The translations under genes and the position numbers were made by a program. The notes under the pieces are model-generated. The model did not search any database. It was not told the DNA's origin and saw only the letters and a program-made list of their open reading frames with translations. Shown in pieces: positions 12,089-23,334 of a stretch of 64,000 nucleotides of DNA. This DNA comes from Paramacrobiotus metropolitanus (Eukaryota > Tardigrada > Eutardigrada > Parachela > Macrobiotidae): positions 868,001-932,000 of the forward strand of contig NW_026570227.1 of NCBI RefSeq assembly GCF_019649055.1, given 5' to 3'. Each line of letters opens with the position of its first letter. Position 1 is the stretch's first letter.

Positions 12089-12983
12089 TAAATAAGGTAG
12101 CAATTTTTTTAGAAATGTTTTAATTTTTTTAGAAAACTCACAAAATGCGCGATCCTATAACTCACCCGGGCCTGCAACACCAAATTTTTCAATAAACACA
12201 AAGTCATATTCTGCATAAAACAGTTGGAAATTTGGAATTACTGGAATACAATAAAAAAAGGAAAAGAAAAGTCACGATTTTGCGTAATTTCATTTAAAAC
12301 CATAGTTAACAAGCATGGCTCATTTTTTCGTAGTCCGTAAAATTGCCTACGTAGCGAACGCCAAATCTTTAACGGTACAATAAGACAGTGGTGCAAGAGA
12401 ATCAAAGCATAAAAACAAGCGGCGATGTGTGTTCCGCCACGCGCGTTAGTATTCTTTAGTATTGTGTATTCATTTTTATCGGGCACAGGACACGCGCTTT
12501 TGACCTTTACAGATAAAGATATTTTTGGCACACCACGGCAGTATGCTTTTACTGAAGAAATCACTGTATTTTGAAGAAATTGAGATTTTTTAGAACCTGG
12601 AGGCAAAAAAATTGCCTTAGTTACTAAAGCACCTTTTCGTCTCCAAATTCTAAAATGCTTAGTAACTATAATTCTGATAACCTGGAAATTAAATCCATAG
12701 GCCAGTACATACCGTATAATTATACGTACATACCGCACGTCAGTACATAATAATGTAGGCAGTACATACCGTACGAGAAAGGTAGAAACTCGTATTAGTA
12801 GAAACTGTAAGGTAATCGTACTTAAAATCTGATGCGATAAAAAGCGCGATCTCGTTTTTCGCTTCATCGGAAACTGAGTATTTTGAATGGTTGCCATGAC
12901 AATGAGTATATTGTACATGTACAAAGTATTGAAAGCGGCACTTTGCGTAGCCGTTGCGTACATTAGGGTTTTATCAATGTTAT
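12089..12983. other. AT-rich intergenic DNA
   Basis: A long minus-strand open frame (12238-13002) covers this interval but crosses the end of the next transposon. It reads as Ile/Arg-rich low-quality sequence without motifs, so I do not call it a gene. A run of TACATACCGTA-like words occurs at 12710-12780. Confidence 0.4.
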
Positions 12984-13733
12984 TACAGGGGTGCCGCGCC
13001 AAGTTTGGGCAGTTAAAAAAATTTCTCTTCTTTTACCAGTGAAGCCTACAATTTTTTTGAACTTTTGCGTGATAGTGCTTGGTCTGTCGCACCTTCGGTA
13101 ATTTCGTTGCCATGCAGAATGATCAAGCTCAGGGCACGAGAGCCGAATTTCTTATTTGATTTTTTGTTCAAAAATCGCACTGCTTACTATGAAATAATCA
13201 AGTTAATTCGACAAGTGTTTAAAAATCAGAGAAGGCTGAAAAGCTTTAAACGATGGCATGGTCAACTAACGGAACCTCTTGCTTCTCTTTTAAGCAATGA
13301 CATCTTGTTTGATGGCATCAGTACTCTTGGCAACCGCATTTCTCTGAAGGTGCTTCTTAACATATGTACAGGTCTATGGGAGATGCGTCTTGTTTCGAGG
13401 CTACCCGAGCAGTGATGGCGCAAGTTCCGTCTGCTAACCCCTGACGGACACCTTCTGGGTCACCGAACAGTTCTCAAAAACTTCCAACCAGAAATGTCAG
13501 TTAGTACATTTTTCAGAGGTGCAGTTATAAGCGTCAGCAGAATGACCACTACCCTTTCCCCTAAACTCTCGCCTCGCCCCTTATTGTCGTATTAAACGAT
13601 TTTATCTTGGACACTCCTCGATTCGCAATTAAATGTTGTACCAGAAAAAACAAAAAAGGAAACAGAATTGCATTCGGTAATTTTTTAACAATAATTTTAC
13701 GCAACTGCCCAAACTTGGCGCGGCACCCCTGTA
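12984..13733. mobile_element. MITE with 28-bp terminal inverted repeats and TA target
   Basis: The left end at 12986 begins CAGGGGTGCCGCGCCAAGTT and continues TGGGCAGTT. The right end, ending at 13731, is its reverse complement over about 28 bases. TA flanks both ends (12984-12985 and 13732-13733), giving a 746-bp element without a transposase-like ORF. The TIR sequence and TA target fit a Tc1/mariner-type non-autonomous element. Confidence 0.78.
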
Positions 13734-14379
13734 TATACAGTATTACTTTATTTTGCACTCACCCGTTCGTCTCTCAGCAAAATTTCGATTATTTGCATGC
13801 AGGTAGAATAACATCGCAATAAATTAGGAAAACTTGGGTGTACCCAAACACGAATTCATTGTTTGCGAAAAATATTATATTACGCACATAAGGCCAGCTG
13901 GATCTTGGTCTTTCATTGTTACAGTAAAGTCCCGAAAGTGACTTCCCGATGTTATGCCTGTTACACGATTTTAAGGCGAAAAAACTAACGCTGACTTTTG
14001 GAAACACGTAATCTGATAAAGAACTTTACGGACTCTAAAGTGATATGTTTTTTGCTTACTGTGTAGTGTGTGCAGAGTTCAACAACCGGCACTATATTAG
14101 GTTGCAGTTGCGATATGCGACACCATAATTTCCTAGCGTGACCAGTACTACTACATCACATACAGATACTACCAGTACCACTACCAATGACATTATTGCA
14201 TGTACATCTAGTGGACTTTGGTGGCAGCATCCTGCACAGTCGATACTCAACAGCGTCATGTAAACGGTTAATAAGTTAAGGACCACCATTTTGCAGTCCA
14301 CCGTATTTGATATCGCTCCGTTGTAGGGTTTGTTTTTTTTATTAGTGTTTGGCCTTCCGATAGATCGTGTCCATTCATT
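13734..14379. other. Intergenic DNA
   Basis: No supported gene. It contains a stretch of TACTACTACCAGTACCACTACCA-like short repeats near 14145-14190. The open frame on the minus strand there (14092-14394) reads as a repeat artefact. Confidence 0.35.
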
Positions 14380-14760
14380 TATTTCGGCCACCATTCATTT
14401 CGGCCACCATTCATTTCGGCTGCCATTCATTTCGGCCATTATAGATCCGGTTACCGCGTTCGATTTGCTTACGTTTTCTCAGGTTTCTTAGGTTATTCAG
14501 CTTATTCTTAGGTTTCTTAGGTTATTCTTGTTTCTTGGTTATTCTTAGGTTATTCTTAGGTTTTCTTAGGTATTCTTAGGTTTCTTAAATTTTTCCTAAT
14601 GCTCATTGCTTGAGTACCTTGGCTAGCCTTACAAAAGAGTCATAGACTATGTACTGTACATGTAAGCTAAAAATCGAACGCGGTAACCAGATCTATGATA
14701 GCCGAAATGAAAGGCAGCCGAAATGAATGGTAGCCGAAATGAATGGTGGCCGAAATGATA
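14380..14760. mobile_element. Foldback element with direct subrepeats in the arms
   Basis: The left arm holds about four copies of the 16-base word CATTTCGGCCACCATT, then AGATCCGGTTACCGCGTTCGAT. The right arm is the reverse complement: ATCGAACGCGGTAACCAGAT, then copies of GCCGAAATGAATGGT. The 180-base centre is a degenerate array of TTCTTAGGTT. There is no ORF. The TTCTTAGG core links it loosely to the elements at 5345 and 7360. Confidence 0.7.
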
Positions 14761-14989
14761 GAGTGCCATGAAAACAATCGGCTTGGTGTCATGGACGAAT
14801 CTTTTCCCTTTTTGCTGTTTGTTTGTTCCTTTATACAGCTTAACGTCTACAACGATGGGGATGACATAACTCTTGCATTAGGCGCTCTTGCATTAGGCAC
14901 TCTTGCATGATGTGCTACTTCACGGATACATACATTCACATTATTCACATTCCGGACAGTCTTGTAAGTAAAATTCTGTTACTGTTCGG

Positions 14990-15237
14990 CGTTGTGCCTA
15001 TACCTCGACTATGCGGCTGTTGTTATAAAAGGTGTCTCGGCCGGCAACGATGCGCTGAGGACGCTCGCAATAAAGTCGTTCAGGTGTCCTCCCATTGGGA
15101 TAGCGCTGGTGCATCCCCAGCGCTCGAACGCAACAGCGGAAGGTCACGGCATGTGTAATGTCACAGCATACAGGATACTAAGCACCGTTGTCAGCAAGGA
15201 TGTCAGCGCAATCTGTCAAAATGTTGTACGAGAGTGA
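14990..15237 (+). CDS. Tail of an unrecognised gene (right duplicate copy)
   Basis: This open frame ends VSAICQNVVRE and is the counterpart of the minus-strand frame at 4801-5133. The shared part runs from FRCPPIG to STVVSKD. The ancestral exon probably begins near 15080, after a CAG that could be an acceptor. I cannot name the product or find its upstream exons. It is the more complete of the two copies at the C-terminus. Confidence 0.3.
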
Positions 15238-15431
15238 ATTCCAGATTTCAGAGAGAGACAGCTAGCCGGTAAAAACGCCAGAATATTCATACCGCTATGA
15301 AATGATGAACTGTAGTAAGGGCGCTCTTATGGGTGGTACAAAATGCTACCGGCACAATATTAGCCTGCTTGTATAAATAGAGTAATTCTCGGTTACTGTC
15401 AAAATCCTGTACCACTTGCGTACCATAGTCG

Positions 15432-16398
15432 TTAATTAGAGGGACAGATAAGGATGTCTCGTGCCAGCGGGTGCAACGCGGAATACGTCATACCGGCATC
15501 CTCGCCGCACGTCGTCTTAACCAGATCCAAAGTGATAAGTTCCAGTGCACGGTGATTCGCTCTGCAACATGGTTACTCGTCAGTCGGCGCCATTAGCTGG
15601 CTGCACTGTATGTTATTTTATTTAATTTTTCAATTTTTAAAATTAATTTGCAGTAATCTAGTAAGTGTCAATGAATGCAGGCTTCTTATCCATTGGCCAT
15701 GCTTATTGGTACAGCAAAATTGGGACATGTATTTACAAGCACTGCCAATCGAAAACGTTGTACATGATCTTGTGTGGTCCGGCTGCTCGATGAATTTCTT
15801 GCAGAAGGGCACCGCTTTTAACAAAGGGGAAGTTTCTCAATGTTTTGCGCATTCACCGATCCGGATTAAATGTCGGTCGAGACCCGGAACACTGCACATT
15901 CGATGGAAAATGTCGCGGACTTTGATTGTGATCCGGGGATTATGTAGAAACCAGCGCAGGGGGAAATCCAGATGAAAAACATAAAGCCGGCAACAGCTCA
16001 GTACAGGTCAACGCGACAGCCACCGGTCTGAAAAAATTTATTCTGAATTTAGGATTAACAAACATTTTCTTTTACAGTACACGTGTACTGCGTAACATTA
16101 GGCATCAGTAAAGCTGCTGGTGGCGATGCCGAACAGAAATTCAACGTCAGTGGAGGGGATAGTCGCGTTGGGGTTCCCGATGGGTGGTCCCCCGAAGACT
16201 GTTACCAGTTTCTGCAGCTTTTCTGTGTTTGTCATTAGCAGAGTGTGGATGGATTGTAAGCACTGTTCAGCCGCTAACTGCTCTTCCGATGAACAGGATT
16301 TTAGCAACTCGGCAGGAGGAAGTGATGCCTCCCACTGGCTGCTCGCTGCAATGATGACCAGGCATGTTGTCAAACAAATACGCAGCCATGCTTTCCCA
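15432..16398 (-). pseudogene. Broken duplicate of the secreted Cys-rich gene
   Basis: This is the counterpart of the gene at 2723-4568. Exon 1 (about 16398-16100) still shows the signal-peptide core LRICLTTCLVII, but a two-base loss just after the ATG puts the start out of frame. Exon 2 (about 16025-15700) has a one-base loss followed by a stop soon after the conserved CTELLPALC stretch, and another stop after RIGECAKH in the other frame. Exon 3 (15561-15432) remains open and ends in a stop at the corresponding place, keeping LDLVKTTCGEDAG. Several independent lesions mean it cannot make the full protein. The surviving exon pattern is the main support for the left gene's model. Confidence 0.7.
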
Positions 16399-16930
16399 GT
16401 ATTATCAGGAATTCTATGGCGAGAAATTCCGTTCCCAGCGACAAACTGGATAAGCCGGCGTTTCCTGCTGTCGGTGTGCAAGCGAAAATGCAACGACTGC
16501 GCCTTATGTACTCGGCCGACGAAAAGCACGGTGGTCGATTGATCATGATTGCAGCATGATGCTTTCCTAGATTATGCGTGCATTTTTTATCACCACCAAC
16601 AAAAATCTAATAGTTTCAAATTAAATAAGGTGAGGATGTACAGTGTATCTGTACTTACGCTATCATGCAACGTTCCCTTGAGATTTTTTTACGAGATTAA
16701 ACTTCGGCAACAACAGGCTCGTCTGCCACCTGCCCGTATCTGTACGACAGTAATTTCTCTGTTGATGTGAGGTTTGTGGGCAGCGGCGCAAACCTTTCTA
16801 CATTTCTTATAGACTATTTCCTGTGCTCTGTTCGTACACAGCGCGTACAATCGAAAATCATGATGACTGTACCGAAGGCAGTCTAAACATTCCAAGAAAT
16901 CGTCGTAGCGCAAGAAGTTTACATCTGTTT

Positions 16931-17454
16931 TCCAGCCCTGTTTTTACATCTATTCCCAACATGCGGGGACCCAGGGAGCAGATACTGACAGAAAATCCAC
17001 AGTCTTACTTTCCATAACAGTTTTACGCTCCATAATTTCATTAGCGTTGATGAGAATTTAATTAAGTACTGCAACTGATTACTTACGAGAATCGGGATAA
17101 GAATTCTCGGTCAATTTTAACTACTCCACTTCTGATATTTAATTTCGCCTGAGAACGAACAGCAGGTTGCGCCCAAACCGGCAGGTGATACCGACCAAGT
17201 ACAGTCTGCATATGCGATTACAGTGAGATAGGCACCGAAATTGCATCAAAATCAAGGATGGTAACTCTACTTTACAGGGGGAAAAAATTTTAATATCGAC
17301 CGTTACTGGACTCGGAACAATTAATTTGGAATATTAATTTTCTGATCGTGTCTGCACTCTGCAGTAATGACAAGTGATAGATTTGTAGCGCCGATCGCAA
17401 CAGCTCCATCGTACGTAGGATGATAATTATAATTAATTAAGTGCAATTAATTAT
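16931..17454. other. Intergenic DNA
   Basis: No gene is supported. AT-rich sequence with TTAATTAA-type words increases toward the hairpin that follows. Confidence 0.35.
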
Positions 17455-17502
17455 TAATTAATTGCAATCAGTGCCTAAATAGGCACGGATTGCAGTTAAT
17501 TA
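17455..17502. repeat. 23-bp-arm hairpin
   Basis: The arms 17455-17477 (containing GCAATCAGTGCCTA) and 17480-17502 pair over 23 positions with one G:U and one mismatch, leaving a 2-base loop. Additional TTAATTA palindromes lie immediately upstream. The loop is too short for a typical microRNA precursor, so a cruciform or transposon-end relic is more likely than an RNA gene. Confidence 0.6.
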
Positions 17503-17891
17503 AGCAGGTGCGCTATTAGTAAGCAAAAATACAGTGCATGGCACTGCATTCGTACTGAATGTGGATATGTTGGGTATGCGACCATTTTGTCCTAAGCTGT
17601 ATGTATGAAATAATATGTCTACTCGTATACATTGTAATATCTGGGATAACTCAATTATGCTGCCCGGTATTATTGTGCGGGGCGAGGCGAACAGGATGGT
17701 TTACTAGTTGTAATTTACTATGTCGTTAGATGTGGTGGACCGTGGTTAAACTGGGGAGCAGACAGACTGCAGCTGGACTGTGGTAATTCTGTAGGTGTTG
17801 GCAACTTGGCGACGTCCATTCAGGCACTCAGTCAGCAGCGGGGTGTGGTGCGGCGTCTGCCTGCACCGACACGCGCTGATTAATATCATTG

Positions 17892-17945
17892 AGCACACTC
17901 GTTGTGGCAAGCACACTCGTTGTGGCTAGCACACTCGTTGTGGCT
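17892..17945 (+). repeat. Three-copy 18-bp tandem repeat
   Basis: The unit AGCACACTCGTTGTGGCT is present three times in a row; the first copy ends GCA instead of GCT. It abuts the 5S-like segment. The period is a multiple of 3, but no convincing reading frame runs through it. Confidence 0.9.
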
Positions 17946-17968
17946 AGATGGATAAACCTTCGGGTTTT

Positions 17969-18022
17969 GAAAGATAGTCTACATCGAGCGCGGTTTGGAC
18001 TTAGATGGGTGACCACTCTGAG
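17969..18022 (+). ncRNA. 5S-rRNA-like segment (box A to box C), probably a SINE or 5S relic
   Basis: This segment aligns without gaps, at about 70% identity by eye, to the internal control region of metazoan 5S rRNA as I remember it. AAGATAGTC stands where box A (AAGCTAAGC) lies, and GGACTTAGATGGGTGACCAC where the box C region lies (GTACTTGGATGGGTGACCAC). The 5' third of 5S is not recognisable upstream, and the sequence diverges after CCACTCTG. It is therefore not a functional 5S gene; a 5S-derived SINE or a degenerate fragment is more likely. Confidence 0.5.
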
Positions 18023-18857
18023 TTCAGGCTGCGAGTGCACGGCCCGCAAGGCCTGTGTGCGAAGTGCTTGGCTGAGGCAGCAATACCACCACGGAGACGG
18101 GCACGGGAGATGGAGGATCACAATACCACCCTGGCTACTCAGTAACGGCTTGGACTGAAAGGCCTGTGATGTCCGCAGTACCAATCGTGCCAAATGGAAG
18201 GAGACAGGGAGATCAGTCGAAGCAGAGGATTGGCGCCTTCCCTAGAGATGTGCTTGCTGTCTACCTGTTTAGAATTCTCTTAGTCTGGTTCTGTTGAACG
18301 TCTTGCTCTGCCCGAGCCGGTTAGCGCCATTGCGCGTTAAAATAAAGCTGGCGCTCGCGTTTGCGAGCTGCTGCATACGATCTGTCTGTTGCAGTGTTAT
18401 AGCCTCCATTGTAACTCTGCGTGAATGAATTACCGTACTTTGCACAAAATGTTCTGTCTGTCACCTGATTAATGCATTGCTGAACATGTAAACCGAGCCG
18501 TTTTCGAAACAACTAGCCGCATAAAGCAATCGCAAAGTACCGGCTGTGTTTTTAGCCACTACGTACAAAGAGTCGCCCTCGCCCGCTCAAAACCCCGGCG
18601 CCGGCTTTTCCAGTCAGACTCTTCCACGACGACTATTGCTTCGCAGTAGTATTATCTTCACTTAATTACACTTATAGTTCTCTTTCCAACTGCAGAAAGC
18701 AGAGTCAAGCACATTTCAATTAAAAGGAAATCCCCGAGCACGTCGTCAAAATCCTACACGATGGCTGCGTGAAGGTAAAACATACATATATAACAACATA
18801 AAACTGGTATAATCATAATTTTTTTCTATCTGAATTTCGGGCTTCTTAATCCAGTCG
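18023..18857. other. Intergenic DNA upstream of the BTB-kelch gene
   Basis: No gene is supported. Between 18040 and 18180 the sequence is GC-rich (CACCACGGAGACGGGCACGG) and could be the body of a SINE attached to the 5S-like segment. The rest is ordinary and should include the BTB-kelch promoter. Confidence 0.35.
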
Positions 18858-21800
18858 ATGATAAATGTTGTTGTTGCCGGCGACAATAATTTTTCTGGTT
18901 GGAATTACGGGGGAATCGGGATGGATCCGGTCGTCGAAATTGCTGGGAAGCGAAAAGCCGATGACGCCGGCAACGCCGCCAAGAACGCCTGCATCAAGCC
19001 GGACCCAGGACGGGACGACAGCGTCAGCGGCGGAGGCGGGGAGCAATGCCTGCCACCCCCGCCGTTGGTGGCAGTGACGACGGGGGAGTTTGTCCTGTAC
19101 AGCCCTTGGTCGAAGGTGGAGGCGTTGATGCTGCCATGCAGCCGACAGCACTACGAGTGCCGCGTTACCCTGCCAGCGCACATCGATTCCTGGGCGGCGC
19201 ATCTCGTCCTGCAGGCCACCCTTAATCCACGTCTGCCGCTGGGCGCTAGCCTTCAGGGCCAGGGTATCGACTGCACGGCCAGCCATCTGCAGGCAGCTGC
19301 GGCGTTCTTCAAGATCCCCATGCCCCCCTCACTACAGGGACAGGATGCCATTAACAGTAAATTACCGCACTTTACCGAATAGCTATCCCGTGCTAAATAG
19401 TTTTTTTTCTCGTAAGGGTGTTGAATGAGGTCTTTAGTCTTTACTTCGGAAAATGGTTCTATTAGTTACCTATTTTGGATGCATAAGCTTATGGGGCAGG
19501 CTCTGCGCAGTGGTCTTATTGTTTGACCTTTAATAATTTATTCTAATACCCGGGAAAGTTTTAAACTGCACTATATGAGCGTTAGCCAAATGACCCGGTA
19601 CATGTTAGTTGCGCATACATCGAACCACGGTTCTTGCATTGAACTCCCGTTTTAAAAAGAATTTGAAAATTTAAAAAATTCAATTTAAATTTGCAAAATG
19701 GTGCCACTCTGGCCCGGTATAAAAGTTATCTTCATATTTACAGATACATTTAGGTAAAAAAACATTTCTGTATATTTCTGCGCATGCGTTTCTGTACATA
19801 CCGTAATTATCGAATTTGAAGCCCCCCCGTAATTAGAGCCCACCCCTAAGGTCGTTTGAAAGTTATAAGCCCCCCCCCCCCCGAAATAGAGGCCCATGGG
19901 CTTAATTAAATACCGTAAAGCCCATATTAAAAAATGCCAAAAAGCTGGTTTGAAAAATTGAAGCCCCCCCTAAATACAAGCCCATGCCCGTAATTGGAGC
20001 CCACCCCGTGGGTCATTTGTAATATTTGTAACCCTGTGGATTCTAATTCGATAAATACGGTATGTTGCACATGCTTATATGTGTACAGGCATGCATGATT
20101 AACAAAACAAAAGATTGGTTTTGTACCGGGTCTCTTCCCGTACATGTAATAGTAATGGTCAAATAGCTACGCAGTGGGATATTTTTCAATCAGTGTGATA
20201 ATTATGTTATCAGTTCCTTTCAAAAATGTCGTTATTCTGCGGTTTAAAATGAAACTTCAAGTGTGAAGAGTGAAAGGTACATTGCTAGTAGAAATAATTA
20301 TTACGTTTATAGAAGCACCGAAGCAAACCGCCTCCAAGGCGTGCCAGGCCGTCAAGGCAATCAAGACCATACAAACACCGGCGCCATCGCATGGTAAGAA
20401 ATTACTGACGCATCTTAAAATTTCTTTGCGTGATTCTTATCACCAGGTGTTTAGTCTCCAGTCGTTTTTCGTGGGATACATAGGAGTCTTCTCCATAAAA
20501 TTATCTTACGAAATATTACGTAGCAGCATGTTTTGCAGGAGTGGCACAGCCGACATCCAGCACGGCTAGCAAAACGCCCGGAAACGCCGGTCAGAGTAAA
20601 CCACCAGTGCCTGCCGATCCCGCTGTGGCTTACGCACATCTGTCCTTGGACGAAGTGCTGGCTTGCATCCGGCAAGATTTCCTGCCGGTCTCTTCGGAAA
20701 TGGAAGTGTACCAGGTTAGCACGCGAGCCAAAGAAAGCCTAAGAATCTAAATGCTTAAGAAAGCATATAGGAATCTAAGAAGCGTGTTTGCCGGGCAAAC
20801 TTATAGTACCACTGACTGTTAGCACTGTCTACGCCCAGCATCTCTCTATGCCTATTGCGCTGCAGAGAGTGATGAACTGGTGCCACGTGGATTATCCGGC
20901 ACGCTGGACGGCGGAGAACTTTGAGGCCGTCCTGCCGGAGATCCGCTGGGATCTACTCCCCAACATACTCCCTCTGGCCATCCTCATAGCTGCCGGTCCG
21001 CTGCGCGACGGCCTCCTGGAACTGCAGACGCGGCTCTTCCCGCCTGGCGTCCGTCTGAGCGCCACGCCGCGGGAACGCCACTTTACCGAGGTGGCCTTCC
21101 TGTTCTACGCCGACCGGCATCAGACCAGTCTGCACCTGTACGACGCGCTTGAGAACAAGATTCACGCCGTCCCGCTTCCGGCGGAATTGCAGACGTGGAA
21201 CACCGTCAAGGAGATGGGCCCCGTGGTCAACAACCGCGTGTGGTTCCGCGTCGAACACGGCGCGCAGCTCCGAACGTATGCGTTACTGATTGATGATGAC
21301 TCAGTGCAGGCGGAGATGGTTTATATTTGCGAGGAGCAGTTTGTGGGCGCTGCCTCTCCCGTGATCACTCTTAATGGGTTGGTGTTCGGTTGGAACACAA
21401 GCACTACGAAAAAACTGGCTTCCTATACCTTCGACCCGGCTTCAATGCGATTCAGCGATTGCATCCGAAGCCCGAAAAATATCAGGTGGGTACGGTGGGT
21501 TGAAACTTTGTAATACACGAATCAACTGACTACAGAATATGTATGGGCAAATTATCTGCAGACTGTTTTAACTTTTACAGGATACCAATATACAAAACTG
21601 TGCATTTGTCGCCGTGAAAAAAATGTGATGAGTAAAACTAAAAATATTTTTAGTCAACGTTCTACAGATGCTGTGTTTAGTGTTTTGTCAGTGTACACAA
21701 ATTTGGTGCCATGTACCGGCGCATTTCCTTAAGAAACGCAATCGGGAAAGTTTTTTTAGCGAATGCATTATACCGAGCAGGTTTAACAAGAAAAAAAATA

Positions 21801-22476
21801 TTTTCTGCAGACGGGAAGCGGCCTTCGATGTGTGGCACCACTACTTCATCATCTGCGGCGGATATTCGGCTCAGGGTCGCAACCGCGGCATCCTGGCCTC
21901 CGGCGACATATACAGCGCGGCAACGAACCAGTGGAGCGAGATGCCGGCGATGCTGCATCCGCGCTGCAGTTTCGCGGCTAAAGTACTCAACGGTTACCTG
22001 TACGTGACGGGCGGTGTGGGCCCGGGATCCACCGTTCTCAGCAGCTGCGAGCGACTGCAGCTGGGCGTGGCCGGCGCCCAGTGGCAGCGCATACCCGACC
22101 TGACCGTGCCGTGCTACGGACACTGCATGTTCTCTTTAAACGACAAGCTGTACGTGTGCGGTGGGTGCAGCAACGGCGGGGCGCCGCTGGCGTCCATGGA
22201 GGTCTACGATGCCGCGTCGAATCGCTGGAGTGGTGTGCGGCCCGTAAAGAGTCCTGGGACTCGCGTCGCGCTGGTGTCAGCTTGTGTGACGCTCTCGGTC
22301 AACTACAAATTCCTGCAATATTAAGCTGCCCTTTTTGTTTATTTTGTGATACATTGTATTTTAATCTTGTGTTCTTTGCTTTCGTTCGATAAGGTCAATT
22401 ATTATTAGTTTGTTTGGCTTTTTATAATTTTTTACAGAACCAGTATCTGTGTCTTGTCGAGCCGCCCGACCCATAG
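18858..22476 (+). CDS. BTB-BACK-kelch protein (KLHL-like), about six exons
   Basis: Model: 18858-19356, 20313-20393, 20539-20714, 20866-21485, 21811-22273 and, less surely, 22438-22476; phases match at each of the first four junctions. Exon 1 carries a divergent BTB domain ending in the usual helix (ASHLQAAAAFFKIP). Exons 3-4 carry BACK (LSLDEVLACIRQDFLP, then VMNWCHVDYPARW). Exon 4 continues into weak kelch-like strands. Exon 5 has clear kelch repeats with the GG pair (FIICGGYS, YLYVTGGVG, KLYVCGGCS). KLHL proteins are usually substrate adaptors of Cullin-3 ubiquitin ligases; here that role is inferred. The kelch part looks shorter than the usual six blades, and the BTB N-terminus lacks familiar motifs. 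The start codon is the first ATG in a good frame; an upstream exon is not excluded. Confidence 0.68.
19799..20062. mobile_element. 260-bp C-tract-rich MITE in intron 1 of the BTB-kelch gene
   Basis: The left end CCGTAATTATCGAATTTGAA (19801-19820) matches the reverse complement of the right end (20041-20060) at 18 of 20 positions, and TA flanks both ends. The interior holds poly-C tracts (GCCCCCCC) and the word CCGTAATTNGAGCCCACCCC twice. There is no ORF. The TA target again suggests Tc1/mariner-type mobilisation. Confidence 0.72.
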
Positions 22477-23334
22477 AAAAGGTCGCTGTCGACTTTGGTT
22501 AAAAAATACGTCCGCTTCTTTGGCAATACATACTCAGAAAAACCAGCTTTTGCTGACATGAGGTGATGTGAGTCTTAATGCGTATTGTATAGGAAATAAA
22601 CTGTAAAAGCGACATTTATTTACGCTGCTGTCGAGTCCTCGGTCTCGTGACTACATGTGAAAATTCAGCCACAGATTTACCCAACTTGGTACTACCGGCA
22701 TTTTGCAGCTGAATGCTGTTGTCGACGGGTTTAAACTGATGCATGCGGATGACAGGATCAGATAGATGGGTAACCGGCTTGATAAAGGAGCAATGGGCAA
22801 TGCCAAAATGTGCCACAGCAAAAAGCGATAAAATCATAGCTGACAACTGCCATGTAGTGCAACTAATACCTAAACAGACCAGGCCGTTTAAACTGTGTAA
22901 TGCAGTTAACACATGCACCTTTCGCTGTAAATTCAGGCTAAAAATTCGTATCAGTTTTTCGGAAAAAGAAATATTATGGTTGTCGCAAATTTTTACGCAA
23001 AACTTGTTATGCAGTTGGGCGTGAGGGTAAGTCATCCACGGTTGGAATTGAAAACGGGCTGATAAACCGCTCTAATCGTATCGTACTCTGCGTAATGTAT
23101 TTGTAGTACTCGTAGCGAAAGAAGCGAAACTATTTTTTTTGTAACATTGCCAGCTTGGTATAATTAATTTTGTTCCTTGTCCGAAGGCTGGTGGAAAACG
23201 TGGTTACGTATAGCATGTTTCGCATAAATCTAGAATTTTTTTGAATGGTAGATGCTACACTGTTGTATTAAGAATACAGATGTTTCGTTTTAACGAACAA
23301 GCGAGAACGCTTTTGGTTTAATATCTTTCTTTAG
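22477..23334. other. Gap between BTB-kelch and FAD-oxidase genes
   Basis: A 139-codon minus-strand frame (23035-22616) encodes a hydrophobic stretch (SAMILSLFAVAHFGIAH) but has no supporting splice sites or homology; I leave it uncalled. The oxidase's upstream signal-peptide exon, if separate, would lie here and was not found. Confidence 0.35.

Larger units (their letters stand above)
14905..16930. repeat. Right arm of inverted segmental duplication
   Basis: This is the reverse-complement counterpart of 2230-5150, with the same order of two genes. The arms are separated by about 9.8 kb that includes the nuclear-protein gene. Shared non-coding stretches (for example GGAACGTTGCATG near 16665 on the minus strand versus 2430 on the plus) show that DNA, not just exons, was duplicated. 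Confidence 0.75.

Noticed and set aside
12238-13002. 254-codon minus-strand open frame
   Set aside because: It runs through the end of a MITE and intergenic AT-rich DNA, has no motif, and has Ile/Arg/Leu-heavy composition; chance ORF.
16098-16529. Intact second copy of the secreted gene
   Set aside because: The apparent 143-codon frame ignores the ancestral start; the real start is two bases out of frame and exon 2 is broken.
17892-17945. CRISPR-like array
   Set aside because: Only three contiguous 18-bp units without spacers, in a eukaryotic genome.
22616-23035. Membrane-protein gene on the minus strand
   Set aside because: One hydrophobic stretch only; no splice sites, conserved motif or composition shift to support it.
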